This document shows positions 24,562 through 33,839 of a DNA stretch of 64,000 nt, in pieces. The translations under genes were made by a program, and so were the position numbers. Each line of letters begins with the position of its first letter. Position 1 is the first letter of the stretch. The stretch lies in the NCBI GenBank assembly GCA_047777415.1, contig JBKEEO010000001.1:930001-994000 (forward strand), given 5' to 3'. This DNA comes from Caproicibacter sp047777415 (GTDB taxonomy: Bacteria > Bacillota > Clostridia > Oscillospirales > Acutalibacteraceae). The notes below the pieces were generated by a model. It was not told where the DNA came from and did not search any database. It saw only the letters and a list, made by a program, of their open reading frames with translations.

Positions 24562-25914
24562 ATGAAGTGGAAAGCTGCTGTTGCCGCAGTGCTGTTCTTT
24601 ATGCTTGCCTCTTTATCCGGCTGTTCCTTCGTGGGGTTGGATGCTCAGTCGCTGATGCATGCCCCAAGACCAACCGGAGAGAATGAAGCGGATATTCAGA
24701 ATCTGCTGGAAAGCACGGCCGATGGAGATCTGACGCTTAAATACCCTTCCGCCGGGGAGTATCGTTCCGCAATTATCAAACACAATATCTACGGCGACGA
24801 GAGTGACGAGGCGATTGCTTTTTACCAAAAGAAGGGTGAAACGTCCGGAATCAACATCATGTTTATGTGGAAAGATGCCGGAAAATGGGAGAATTTGGGA
24901 TTGTTTAACAATCCGGCTTCCAAGGTGGACAGGGTCTGTTTCGGCGACATGGACGGAGACGGAACGGACGAAGTGATTGTCGGATGGGGAAGCAGCCTGA
25001 ATAACACGGGGGAAATCTGTGTTTATTACCAGCAGGATGAACGGATGCAGGAATTGCAGCTAAGCCAAAGCTACACGGAAATGGCTGTGATGGATTTTGA
25101 CGATGACGGCAGGGATGAAATCTTTACCGCCAGTATTACGGTGGGGGATGAACCGGCTTCCGCGCAGCTTTTGCGGGTTACCGGAGATGCAATTGAGCAG
25201 ATAGGCACCGCGCCGCTGGATGTGGGTGTCACCCAGTATGCCTCCGTTCAAGCAGGACTGATTAATGCAAAACAGGTAGGAATTGTACTTGACGGGGTCA
25301 AATCGGCGGACACTATGGTGACGGAACTCCTTTATTGGGATAAAAAAACAGAAACACTCCGTTCACCTTTTTACGATTCGACAACCAAAACCGCAAAAAG
25401 CACAGAGCGGAATACTTCCATTGTGAGCAAAGATATTAACGGAGACAGTATTATCGAAATCCCGATGGTGACTCTTATGCCGGGTTACAGCGGAAACTCT
25501 GCCGATGATTCCTCTTATCTGACCAGCTGGTTCCGTTATGATACGGATACCAATACGCTGTTTCGCGTACTGAGCTTGCTGATTAATTATTCGGATGGAT
25601 ATTGGTTTTCCATTCCGGATATGTGGAGGGGTAAAATTACAACACAACTTGACCCCAGTTCCCGAACGTTAACGGTTTATGAATGGGTGACAACACAGGA
25701 AAACAAAGCAGGATTTGCCGCAACGCCGTTGCTTTCCATTCAGACCTTTACGCGCAAAGAATGGCTGCAGGGGGATGGAACCGAAAACTATTTTAAGTTA
25801 TATGAAAATGAGAACTCGGTGTACGCAGCCACGTTGCCGGCTCCGGATAATCCTCTTTCCTTGACGAAAAGTGAAGTACAGCAGGCATTTGAACCCATTT
25901 CCAAAGAATACTAG
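24562..25914 (+). CDS. Surface lipoprotein with FG-GAP/VCBS-like calcium repeats
   Basis: A 450-residue protein with lipoprotein signal peptide (hydrophobic core, then lipobox LSGC with Cys21). The middle carries repeated acidic calcium-binding loops of the FG-GAP/VCBS kind: GDMDGDGTDEVIVGW, MDFDDDGRDEIF and KDINGDSIIEIPM, suggesting a beta-propeller outside the cell. Function unknown. It lies 17 bases upstream of the response regulator, so it may supply the signal to, or report through, the two-component system. ATG 24562 follows GGAGGAAG. Confidence 0.8.
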   Translation: MKWKAAVAAVLFFMLASLSGCSFVGLDAQSLMHAPRPTGENEADIQNLLESTADGDLTLKYPSAGEYRSAIIKHNIYGDESDEAIAFYQKKGETSGINIMFMWKDAGKWENLGLFNNPASKVDRVCFGDMDGDGTDEVIVGWGSSLNNTGEICVYYQQDERMQELQLSQSYTEMAVMDFDDDGRDEIFTASITVGDEPASAQLLRVTGDAIEQIGTAPLDVGVTQYASVQAGLINAKQVGIVLDGVKSADTMVTELLYWDKKTETLRSPFYDSTTKTAKSTERNTSIVSKDINGDSIIEIPMVTLMPGYSGNSADDSSYLTSWFRYDTDTNTLFRVLSLLINYSDGYWFSIPDMWRGKITTQLDPSSRTLTVYEWVTTQENKAGFAATPLLSIQTFTRKEWLQGDGTENYFKLYENENSVYAATLPAPDNPLSLTKSEVQQAFEPISKEY

Positions 25915-25931
25915 GCGGGGAGGAAAACCCA

Positions 25932-26636
25932 GTGAAAACAATATTAGTGGCGGAAGACGAACAGGCAATTCGCGAATTTGTGGTCATTAACTTAGAGCGC
26001 GCCGGCTATGAAACGCGCGAGGCCGCAAACGGCGAGGAAGCCCTTCAAATTTACGAACGTGAAGGCGATGCCATTGATATCGCGGTGCTTGATATCATGA
26101 TGCCCGGGAAGTTTGATGGCCTGGCAGTTTGCAAGGAACTCCGCTGCAGAAGCGGCTCCATTGGAATTATTATGCTGACGGCAAAGACGCAGGAGATGGA
26201 TAAGGTAAGCGGACTGATGATGGGGGCGGACGACTATGTGACCAAACCGTTTTCGCCCAGCGAGCTTGTGGCGCGCGTCGATGCCGTTTATCGCCGCGTT
26301 GCTTTGGAACGTTCGCGCGGCAACGGTCAGCTGCGGGATGAAATCCGCTCCGGTGAATTTGTGCTCAGTCTGCGCAACCGCACTTTATTCCGCCGCGGGA
26401 CTCCTGTGGAACTGACACAAGTGGAATTTCAAATCATGGAATATTTCTTCAGCAATCCGGGTGCCGCGCTTGACCGCACCGATATTTTAAAGCATGTATG
26501 GGGCGAGGCGTACTGCGGCGAGGAGAAGATTGTGGATGTCAACATTCGCAGATTAAGAATGAAGGTGGAGGACGAACCATCCAACCCAAAGCATATCATC
26601 ACGGTTTGGGGCTTGGGATATAAATGGGAAGCGTAG
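25932..26636 (+). CDS. OmpR/PhoB-family response regulator
   Basis: Two-component response regulator, 234 aa. Receiver domain with the acidic pocket AEDE (residues 7-10), phosphoacceptor Asp54 (AVLDIMMPG), Thr83 and Lys105 (VTKPF); C-terminal winged helix (about 135-232) ending in IITVWGLGYKWE. It starts at GTG 25932, 17 bases after the lipoprotein stop and ahead of its kinase. Targets unknown. Confidence 0.93.
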   Translation: MKTILVAEDEQAIREFVVINLERAGYETREAANGEEALQIYEREGDAIDIAVLDIMMPGKFDGLAVCKELRCRSGSIGIIMLTAKTQEMDKVSGLMMGADDYVTKPFSPSELVARVDAVYRRVALERSRGNGQLRDEIRSGEFVLSLRNRTLFRRGTPVELTQVEFQIMEYFFSNPGAALDRTDILKHVWGEAYCGEEKIVDVNIRRLRMKVEDEPSNPKHIITVWGLGYKWEA

Positions 26637-26671
26637 AGCCCTAACGGAACAAAGGGAAAGGAGGAACCGGC

Positions 26672-28108
26672 ATGTTCCAAAAAGGCAGCATTACCAGACG
26701 ATGGCTGATTAACAGCCTTGGCGTGATACTGCTGATTGTGGTGACGCTGATTGCAACTCTTTCCGCTGTTATACAGGGCTACGTTTACAATGGAATCCGT
26801 TCCGCTTTAAACGGCCGCAGTGATGAGTTGACCAACATGTTTTCAAGCTATGGCCGGGAATCCCCCTCAAAATTTGCTGAAGCGGCGCGCAGTTATGTTG
26901 AGAATTTTCAAGACAAGGAAAGCATGGAATTGATGGTGATTAATTCCTATGGAAGGGTTTTAATCACTTCGATTGGCTTTGAACCGGATGAAACAGAAGA
27001 AATTCCGGATTATGAATCCGCACTGAAAAGTGCAAATGGGTATGGTACTTGGACGGGTCGGCTTTCCAGCGGTGAAAAGGTCATGGCAGTAACGCGCGTG
27101 ATGCGAAACAATTTGGGCAGTACGCTCGGAGCCATTCGGTATGTTGTATCCCTGGAAGACGCAGACCGGCAGATTGGCGTCGTTGTGGGGGCGCTGGTCG
27201 TTGCCGGGCTTTTGATTATATTGTTTGTGATTTTGTCCAGCTATTATTTCATGCGTTCGATTATCATTCCGATTAAGCGCATTGGAGCGACCGCAAGGTT
27301 GATTGCGCAGGGTGATTTTAAGGCGCGTATTCAAAAAACACATGACGATGAAATCGGACGTCTGTGCGATACCATCAATGAAATGGCCGATGAATTGGGT
27401 CAAAGCGAAAAAATGAAGAACGATTTTATTTCCTCGGTTTCCCATGAACTGCGTACACCCCTGACAGCCATTAAGGGATGGGCGGAAACCATACAAGCCG
27501 GCGATACCGACCGCAAGACGTTTACTCGTGGAATGAGCATCATTGCGCGGGAGTCGGAACGCCTTTCCGGTATTGTGGAGGAACTGTTGGATTTTTCGCG
27601 TATGCAAAGCGGGCGCATGACGCTGACTATGGATAAAATCGATTTGCTCGCAGAGCTGGGTGAAGCCGTTTACATGTTCAGTGAACGTGCAGCCTCGGAA
27701 CATAAGTTTTTGCTGTATGAAGAGCCGGAGATGCTTCCCCCCGTTCTGGGCGACATCAACCGCCTGCGGCAGGTTTTTGTCAATGTGCTGGATAATGCCC
27801 TCAAATATACCAGCGAGGGCGGTACCATCAGTGTAACCGCCGAAGAAGAAGACGGATTTATCCGTGTTGTTATCAGTGATAACGGCTGCGGGATTCCGGA
27901 AGAGCACCTGCCAAATGTGAAAAAGAAGTTTTACAAGGCGAACCAAACCGTGCGCGGTTCCGGAATCGGGCTTGCACTTGCGGATGAAATTATGAATCTG
28001 CATTCCGGAAGTCTTGAAATTGAAAGCCATGTCAATGTCGGTACCGCTGTTACCATTAAAATTCCCACCTATGAAACACTGGAAAATGGACTGAAAGAAA
28101 CGTCGTAA
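26672..28108 (+). CDS. Sensor histidine kinase
   Basis: A 478-residue membrane kinase: helix 1 (about 12-34), extracytoplasmic region (35-167), helix 2 (168-193), HAMP (195-245), dimerisation domain with phosphoacceptor His258 (SSVSHELRTPLTAIKGWAE), and ATPase domain with N-box NVLDNALKY, G1 DNGCGIPEE and G2 GSGIGLALA. It pairs with the response regulator directly upstream. The signal is unknown; the upstream lipoprotein is a candidate partner. Confidence 0.93.
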   Translation: MFQKGSITRRWLINSLGVILLIVVTLIATLSAVIQGYVYNGIRSALNGRSDELTNMFSSYGRESPSKFAEAARSYVENFQDKESMELMVINSYGRVLITSIGFEPDETEEIPDYESALKSANGYGTWTGRLSSGEKVMAVTRVMRNNLGSTLGAIRYVVSLEDADRQIGVVVGALVVAGLLIILFVILSSYYFMRSIIIPIKRIGATARLIAQGDFKARIQKTHDDEIGRLCDTINEMADELGQSEKMKNDFISSVSHELRTPLTAIKGWAETIQAGDTDRKTFTRGMSIIARESERLSGIVEELLDFSRMQSGRMTLTMDKIDLLAELGEAVYMFSERAASEHKFLLYEEPEMLPPVLGDINRLRQVFVNVLDNALKYTSEGGTISVTAEEEDGFIRVVISDNGCGIPEEHLPNVKKKFYKANQTVRGSGIGLALADEIMNLHSGSLEIESHVNVGTAVTIKIPTYETLENGLKETS

Positions 28109-28129
28109 CAGAAAGGAAATCCGAATTTT

Positions 28130-29098
28130 ATGCCCAGAGAAAAAATTAAGTGCATCACATCCATCGGCGGACAGGCTCTAATTGAGGGGATTATGATGCG
28201 CGGCCCGAAAAAAACTGTGATAGCTGTCCGACAGCCGGACGGGTCAATTACGCTGGAAAAACTGGCAACGAAAGACCTGCGTACCCGTCACCCTATTTTG
28301 AAATTGCCCATCCTGCGCGGCATTGCCGCTTTTGTGGATTCCCTTTCTGTGGGGTACCGTGCGCTGTCACGCTCTGCTGAAATCTCCGGTTTGGAGGAAG
28401 CTGAGGAAGGGGAAGAAACGAAATTCGACAAGTGGTTGAATGAAAAATTTGGCGATAAAATCATGAACGTTGTTATGGGCATTGGTTCGGTTTTCGGTAT
28501 CCTGCTGGCGATTGCCCTGTTTTTTGTGCTGCCAACTTGGCTGTTTAACCTTGCTGAAAATCTATCCGGTCAAGGTTTTTCCGTCTGGCGTTCTCCGCTG
28601 GAGGGTTTGATGCGCATCTTGATTTTCCTGGCTTATATTGTGCTGATTTCCCGTATGAAAGATGTGCGCCGTTTGTTTCAGTACCACGGGGCGGAACATA
28701 AAACGATTTTCTGCTATGAAAGCGGAGAAGAACTGACTGTGGAAAACGTGCGGCGACACCTGCGGTTTCATCCGCGCTGCGGAACCAGTTTCCTTGTGCT
28801 GATGCTGTTTGTGGGCATTGTCATCGGATTTTTTATACCGTTTTCCAATCCGCTGGTGCGCACGGTGGTCAAAATTTTGTGCATCCCGCTGGTGATGGGT
28901 ATCGGCTATGAGATGATTCGCTACTGCGGCAGAAACGAAAACACGCTAACGCGGATTATCGCCGCGCCGGGACTGTGGTTTCAGCGGATTACAACGCAGG
29001 AGCCGGACGATTCCATGATTGAAACCGCAATTGCCGCCATGAAGGAAGTTATCCCCGAGAACGGTGAGGATAAAATCGAGCTGAACAAAAAATCATGA
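28130..29098 (+). CDS. yqhQ: DUF1385 membrane protein (YqhQ-like)
   Basis: A 322-residue protein of the DUF1385 family. The N-terminus has the conserved SIGGQALIEGIMMRGPKK; four membrane segments follow (about 117-143, 162-178, 220-245 and 250-270), with FQYHGAEHKTIFCYESGEELT and LRFHPRCGTSFL between them, containing conserved His and Cys residues that suggest metal binding. Biochemical role is not established. Stop overlaps prmC (ATGA), a common pairing in clostridia together with ribosome-release genes. Confidence 0.9.
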   Translation: MPREKIKCITSIGGQALIEGIMMRGPKKTVIAVRQPDGSITLEKLATKDLRTRHPILKLPILRGIAAFVDSLSVGYRALSRSAEISGLEEAEEGEETKFDKWLNEKFGDKIMNVVMGIGSVFGILLAIALFFVLPTWLFNLAENLSGQGFSVWRSPLEGLMRILIFLAYIVLISRMKDVRRLFQYHGAEHKTIFCYESGEELTVENVRRHLRFHPRCGTSFLVLMLFVGIVIGFFIPFSNPLVRTVVKILCIPLVMGIGYEMIRYCGRNENTLTRIIAAPGLWFQRITTQEPDDSMIETAIAAMKEVIPENGEDKIELNKKS

Positions 29099-29970
29099 GT
29101 ACGCTTTCAGAGGTATATCGTCAGGGGCGAAATGCCCTTGCAGCCGGCGGTAATGAAGGCCCCGGTTTTGAGGCAGACTGCCTGTTCGAGAAAGTATTTG
29201 GTTTAAATCGCATGGAGAGGATTCTCCGTTCCGACCAACCGGCTCAAAAGGATAAAGCGGAACACTTCCGCACATTGGTATGTCAGCGCCTTCAAGGGCG
29301 GCCTCTGCAGTATATTTTGGGAGAATGGCCGTTTTGCGGCAGAAATTTTTTCGTGGGAGAGGGCGTGCTGATTCCCCGCGAGGAAACGGAATTGTTGGTT
29401 CAGACCGCTTCTGACATGCTGCAAGGCGAAGAAAAACCGCATATTTTGGATTTGTGTTCCGGTACGGGTGCTGTGGCTATCGCACTGGGGGATTTGTTTG
29501 CGGACGCTCAAATCGACGCTATAGAGTGGATTCAGGCAGCATTTGGTTATTTAAAACGCAATATCGAGAGAAGCGGGCTTAAAAATGTTCGACCGGTGAG
29601 AATGAATGTCCTTGACCCGAATTCAGCACACTCATTCGGGAATATCGACTGCATAGTGTCCAATCCGCCTTATGTGAGGAAGGATGAATTGCCCACCTTG
29701 CAACGGGAGGTGCAGTTTGAACCCCGCGAGGCTTTGGACGGAGGGGCGGACGGGCTCATCTTTTACCGCGCAACTGCTAAGCTCTGGTTGCCGGCACTGC
29801 GTCCCGGCGGGGTGCTCTGTGTGGAAGTTGGGGACGGACAGGCAGAACAGACCGCGGAAATATTCCGGACTGCCGGCCTTTCGGGCATACGTTTTGCCCG
29901 CGATTTCAGCGGAATTGACCGTGTTGTTTACGGGTACTCTCCCAAACAAAACAAAAACATTTGTTCGTAA
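29095..29970 (+). CDS. prmC: Peptide chain release factor N5-glutamine methyltransferase
   Basis: Methylates the GGQ glutamine of RF1/RF2. 291 aa: N-terminal helical substrate-binding domain (1-95) and a Rossmann methyltransferase domain with LDLCSGTGAVAIALG (SAM loop) and the catalytic NPPY (IVSNPPYVRKDEL). It starts at ATG 29095 with a 4-base overlap with yqhQ. prfA is not adjacent here. The end of the gene overlaps the LexA-like box of recA. Confidence 0.93.
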   Translation: MSTLSEVYRQGRNALAAGGNEGPGFEADCLFEKVFGLNRMERILRSDQPAQKDKAEHFRTLVCQRLQGRPLQYILGEWPFCGRNFFVGEGVLIPREETELLVQTASDMLQGEEKPHILDLCSGTGAVAIALGDLFADAQIDAIEWIQAAFGYLKRNIERSGLKNVRPVRMNVLDPNSAHSFGNIDCIVSNPPYVRKDELPTLQREVQFEPREALDGGADGLIFYRATAKLWLPALRPGGVLCVEVGDGQAEQTAEIFRTAGLSGIRFARDFSGIDRVVYGYSPKQNKNICS

Positions 29971-30004
29971 AGTTCTTGCTTTTCCCATGTGAATCATTTA
30001 TAAT
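29954..30004 (+). promoter_or_regulatory. recA promoter with LexA-like box
   Basis: TTGCTT (29976-29981), 17-base spacer, TATAAT (29999-30004). Immediately upstream, AAAACATTTGTTCG (29954-29967) matches the Gram-positive SOS consensus CGAAC-N4-GTTCG with two mismatches in the left arm. SOS control of recA-recX is expected. Confidence 0.7.
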
Positions 30005-30045
30005 GTACGGGAAGAATAGAAAGAGCCTGACGGGAGGAATACACA

Positions 30046-31191
30046 ATGGCGGCGGGTAAAAAAATGCCGGAAAAGCTTATCAACAATGAAACCGACAAGC
30101 AAAAGGCACTGGAAACAGCGCTTGCACAGATTGAAAAGCACTACGGCAAAGGGGCGGTTATGCGCCTTGGACAGAATGAAACCATGCACGTGGAAGCTAT
30201 TTCCACCGGGTCGCTCGGCTTGGATTTGGCACTTGGAATCGGTGGACTGCCGCGCGGCAGAATTGTTGAAATCTACGGGCCGGAAAGCTCCGGCAAAACG
30301 ACTCTTGCGCTGCATTGCATTGCGCAGGGGCAGAAAAACGGCGGAAACGCTGCATTTATCGACGTGGAACACGCGCTGGATCCAATTTATGCCCGCGCGC
30401 TCGGTGTGGATGTGGATTCACTGCTGGTGTCTCAGCCTGACACCGGCGAACAGGCTCTGGAAATTACGGAAGCGCTGGTGCGCTCCGGCGCAATTGACGT
30501 GATCGTGGTCGACTCGGTTGCGGCACTAGTTCCAAGAGTGGAAATCGAAGGAGAAATGGGAGACAGCCACGTCGGCCTTCAAGCCCGGCTGATGTCCCAA
30601 GCGCTGCGCAAACTGGCGGGGGGCATTTCAAAATCAAACTGTGTTGCCATTTTCATCAACCAGCTGCGCGAAAAGGTCGGGGTTACCTATGGCAATCCGG
30701 AGGTTACACCGGGCGGACGCGCTCTGAAATTTTACTCTTCCGTGCGCATTGATATTCGAAAAGTGGAAACATTGAAAAACGGCACGGAAATGATAGGTGC
30801 CCACACGAAGGCGAAAGTGGTTAAGAATAAAATTGCGCCGCCGTTCCGCTTTGCGGAATTTGATATCATGTACGGTCATGGAATCTCCCGAGAGGGAGAA
30901 CTGCTGGACCTTGGCGTTCAGCTGGATTTGGTCCAAAAGAGCGGTTCATGGTATTCCTACAAAGAAACAAGGTTGGGGCAGGGGCGTGAAAACGCAAAAA
31001 ACTTTTTTGTGGAACACCCCGAAACGGCGGCGGAGTTGGAAGAGGCGATTCGACAGCATGAGTCGGAACTGTTCCATAAGCCGTCCGGTAAGGGAACGCG
31101 CGTACGCCCTGTGGAAACCGTTGTCAAAGAACCGCCGGCAGAGAAGGAGAGTCACACAGCGACTATCGATATCGAGGCCGATGACACATGA
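30046..31191 (+). CDS. recA: Recombinase A
   Basis: ATP-dependent strand exchange and LexA coprotease, 381 aa. Walker A GPESSGKT (78-85), VIVVDSVAALVPRVE (Walker B), the L1/L2 loops (EGEMGDSHVGLQARLMSQALRKL and NQLREKVGVTYGNPEVTPGGRALKFY), plus an extended charged C-terminal tail. ATG 30046 follows GGGAGGAA. Overlaps recX by four bases, so the modulator is co-translated. Confidence 0.98.
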   Translation: MAAGKKMPEKLINNETDKQKALETALAQIEKHYGKGAVMRLGQNETMHVEAISTGSLGLDLALGIGGLPRGRIVEIYGPESSGKTTLALHCIAQGQKNGGNAAFIDVEHALDPIYARALGVDVDSLLVSQPDTGEQALEITEALVRSGAIDVIVVDSVAALVPRVEIEGEMGDSHVGLQARLMSQALRKLAGGISKSNCVAIFINQLREKVGVTYGNPEVTPGGRALKFYSSVRIDIRKVETLKNGTEMIGAHTKAKVVKNKIAPPFRFAEFDIMYGHGISREGELLDLGVQLDLVQKSGSWYSYKETRLGQGRENAKNFFVEHPETAAELEEAIRQHESELFHKPSGKGTRVRPVETVVKEPPAEKESHTATIDIEADDT

Positions 31192-31829
31192 CGCTGACAG
31201 CGGCTCAACCGCGCAGAAAGGGTTTAACAGCCCTGTTTATCGACGGCGAATTTGCCGTCAGTGTTGATACGGAAACCTTTGTGCGATCCGGTCTTAGGCT
31301 CGGTGCAGAACTAACCGATGAGCAGCTTCACCAATTGATTTTAAAAAGCGATGCGCGGCGCGCGCAGGAAAAAGCGCTTTACTTGCTGGAACACCGTGCG
31401 CATTCCCATAAAGAATTGGTTGACAAGGTTGCGCGGGTTGTCCCGAGGGAGGCGGCCGAGCGTGCAGTGAAACATTTGGAGGAACTCGGACTTGTCAACG
31501 ACGAGGAATATGCCAAACGCCTTGCCGCTCAGCTGTTTGAACGCAAGGGATGCTCTGTTTCCCGCGTGCGGTGGGAGTTGACAAAAAAGGGAATCGACTT
31601 TGAGACAGCGGAACGTATAGTGGAAGAAATTGCCCCGAATCCCGTACAGGCAATTTTGAAACTGCTTGAAAGAAAATACGGCCGTATGCTTGGCGATGAA
31701 AAAGGCCGCCGCCGAGCGATTGCGGCTTTGCAAAGACTCGGTTATCATTGGGATGATATCAAAAGCGCGCTTAAACAATATGAAGAAGAAAACGAAATCT
31801 CCCCGGAATACGGGGCGGAGGATTGGTAA
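31188..31829 (+). CDS. recX: RecA regulator RecX
   Basis: A 213-residue helical protein limiting RecA filament activity. It has the RecX tandem three-helix pattern: ALYLLEHRAHSHKELVDKV, GLVNDEEYAKRLAAQLFERKG, VRWELTKKGI and a last repeat IAALQRLGYHWDDIKSAL. ATG 31188 overlaps the recA stop. Sequence conservation is modest as usual, but position and repeats make the call secure. Confidence 0.9.
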   Translation: MTLTAAQPRRKGLTALFIDGEFAVSVDTETFVRSGLRLGAELTDEQLHQLILKSDARRAQEKALYLLEHRAHSHKELVDKVARVVPREAAERAVKHLEELGLVNDEEYAKRLAAQLFERKGCSVSRVRWELTKKGIDFETAERIVEEIAPNPVQAILKLLERKYGRMLGDEKGRRRAIAALQRLGYHWDDIKSALKQYEEENEISPEYGAEDW

Positions 31830-31841
31830 TTAGGAGAAGAT

Positions 31842-33170
31842 ATGGCATATTCAGTGGGACTTGTAAACCTTGGATGCCCAAAAAATCAAGTAGATGCGGA
31901 ACTGATGCTGGCGATTCTGCAAAAAGAAGGATATGAACTCAAGCAGGACGCTGGGGAAGCGGATGTTGCAATTGTTAACACCTGCGGCTTTATTGACGCG
32001 GCAAAAAAAGAGTCCATCGGCGAAATTTTGGAGCTTGCAAAGAAAAAAGCCGAGGGCAGCGTTCGGGCGATTGTTGTCACAGGCTGTATGGCTCAACGAT
32101 ATCGGGAGCAAATATTAAAGGAACTTCCCGAAGTGGATGCCGTTGCAGGCATTGGTGCAAACAGCAATATTGCACAAGTTGTGGCAAAAGCGCTCGAGGG
32201 TACTAAAACGGAAGTGTTTCCCGAAAAGACAGCCCTGCCGCTGTGCGGGGCGCGCAGATTGTTGACTCCAAAATACACGGCGTACCTAAAAATAGCAGAA
32301 GGGTGCGATAACCGCTGTTCTTATTGCGCAATTCCCGCCATTCGCGGTCCGTACCGTTCCCGCCCAATGGAAGAAATTGAAGAAGAAGCACGCGGCCTTG
32401 CCGCACAGGGCGTAAAAGAAGTTATCCTCGTTGCACAGGACACATCGCGCTACGGGTACGACCTGTATCATGAACTGATGCTGCCTAAACTGCTGCGCAG
32501 GCTCTGTAAAATTGAAGGGCTGGAATGGATTCGTTTTCTGTATGCCTATCCCGATTCCATTACGGATGAGTTACTCCAAACGATGGCAGAGGAAGAAAAA
32601 ATCGTAAAATATCTGGATTTACCGCTTCAACACAGCAGCGGCAGGGTGCTTCGGGCAATGCGCAGGGCTGGAGATCGCGCTTCGTTGACTGCTTTGATGA
32701 ATAAAATTCGCGCTGCGGTTCCGGGGATTACACTGCGCACTACACTGATTGCCGGTTTTCCCGGAGAAACGGAAGAGGACTTTGAAAATCTGTGTGGATT
32801 TGTCCGGGATATTCGCTTTGAACGGCTCGGCTGTTTTGCTTATTCTCAGGAAGAGGGCACTGCTGCGGCAGAGATGCCGAATCAACTCGATGAAGAAACA
32901 AAGCGGCGCCGCGCGGAACTGATTATGGAAATCCAGATGGACATTATGCAGGCGCAGGCGGAAGCACTGATAGGTCAGACGCTTCGTGTCCTCACGGAGG
33001 GTTACGATACGGATGAAGGGCTTTATTATGGGCGCAGTACCGCTGATGCTCCGGACATTGACGGAAGAGTCTGGTTTTCAGCAGTGCACAAGCCGGAGCC
33101 CGGCCAATTTGTTGAGGTGAAAATCACCGACTGCATCGATGGTGACCCGGCCGGAAAGGCTGTGGAGTAA
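31842..33170 (+). CDS. rimO: Ribosomal protein S12 methylthiotransferase RimO
   Basis: Radical-SAM enzyme adding a methylthio group to an aspartate of ribosomal protein S12. 442 aa: N-terminal UPF0004 domain with cluster cysteines C12, C48 and C82; radical-SAM motif C155-x3-C159-x2-C162 (EGCDNRCSYCAIP); C-terminal TRAM domain. The NLGCPKNQVDAE start distinguishes RimO from MiaB. ATG 31842 follows TAGGAGAAG, 12 bases after recX. Confidence 0.95.
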   Translation: MAYSVGLVNLGCPKNQVDAELMLAILQKEGYELKQDAGEADVAIVNTCGFIDAAKKESIGEILELAKKKAEGSVRAIVVTGCMAQRYREQILKELPEVDAVAGIGANSNIAQVVAKALEGTKTEVFPEKTALPLCGARRLLTPKYTAYLKIAEGCDNRCSYCAIPAIRGPYRSRPMEEIEEEARGLAAQGVKEVILVAQDTSRYGYDLYHELMLPKLLRRLCKIEGLEWIRFLYAYPDSITDELLQTMAEEEKIVKYLDLPLQHSSGRVLRAMRRAGDRASLTALMNKIRAAVPGITLRTTLIAGFPGETEEDFENLCGFVRDIRFERLGCFAYSQEEGTAAAEMPNQLDEETKRRRAELIMEIQMDIMQAQAEALIGQTLRVLTEGYDTDEGLYYGRSTADAPDIDGRVWFSAVHKPEPGQFVEVKITDCIDGDPAGKAVE

Positions 33171-33185
33171 AGGGAGGGGCATGTC

Positions 33186-33788
33186 ATGAATCTGCCGAAT
33201 CGGTTGACAATTGCTAGAATTTGCATGGTTCCGTTTTTTCTCATCGTATTGCTTGCGCAGGATTATATCAGCATGCATTATCTTTGGGCGCTGATTTTGT
33301 TTATTGCCGCATCCTACACGGATCATTTGGACGGCAAAATTGCCCGTAAAAACAATCAGATTACGGATTTCGGCAAGTTCATGGATCCGCTGGCGGATAA
33401 AATCCTGGTTCTGTCAGCACTGGTTTGTTTTGTTCAGTTCGGGCTGGCGGATTCCTGGGTGGTTATCATTATTCTTGCACGTGAATTTATGGTAACGGGC
33501 ATTCGCCTGGTTGCCGCAGAACGCGGGCAGGTTATTGCAGCAAACAAATGGGGCAAGGCCAAAACTGTCAGTCAGGTTGTGGCAATTTCATCGGTGCTTG
33601 CGTTTCAGTTTATTTTGGAACTGGTGCAGCAGGGAAGTCTGTCTGCATTTACCATATTCGGAGCGGACGGAGCGTTTATCCTCACTTGGTTTGGCAGTTT
33701 TTTGGTGCTGATTTCCGCAGTGTTTGCGGTCATATCGGGAATGGTGTATCTCATGCAGAATATTCAATTGCTGGATACTGCAAAATAA
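33186..33788 (+). CDS. pgsA: CDP-diacylglycerol-glycerol-3-phosphate 3-phosphatidyltransferase
   Basis: Makes phosphatidylglycerol phosphate at the membrane. 200 aa with several membrane helices and the CDP-alcohol phosphotransferase motif (DHLDGKIARKNNQITDFGKF followed by MDPLADK), whose aspartates bind the metal ions. NLPNRLTIARI is the usual PgsA N-terminus. ATG 33186 follows AAGGGAGGGG; last gene of the recA-recX-rimO-pgsA run. Confidence 0.93.
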   Translation: MNLPNRLTIARICMVPFFLIVLLAQDYISMHYLWALILFIAASYTDHLDGKIARKNNQITDFGKFMDPLADKILVLSALVCFVQFGLADSWVVIIILAREFMVTGIRLVAAERGQVIAANKWGKAKTVSQVVAISSVLAFQFILELVQQGSLSAFTIFGADGAFILTWFGSFLVLISAVFAVISGMVYLMQNIQLLDTAK

Positions 33789-33797
33789 ATTAGGGTG

Positions 33798-33826
33798 TTT
33801 ACAGAACCAAAGTTTTGTACTATACT
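33798..33826 (+). promoter_or_regulatory. Promoter of the cysE-cysS operon
   Basis: TTTACA (33798-33803), 17-base spacer, TATACT (33821-33826), leading into the T-box leader. Confidence 0.75.
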
Positions 33827-33839
33827 GTGTAACACCGGA

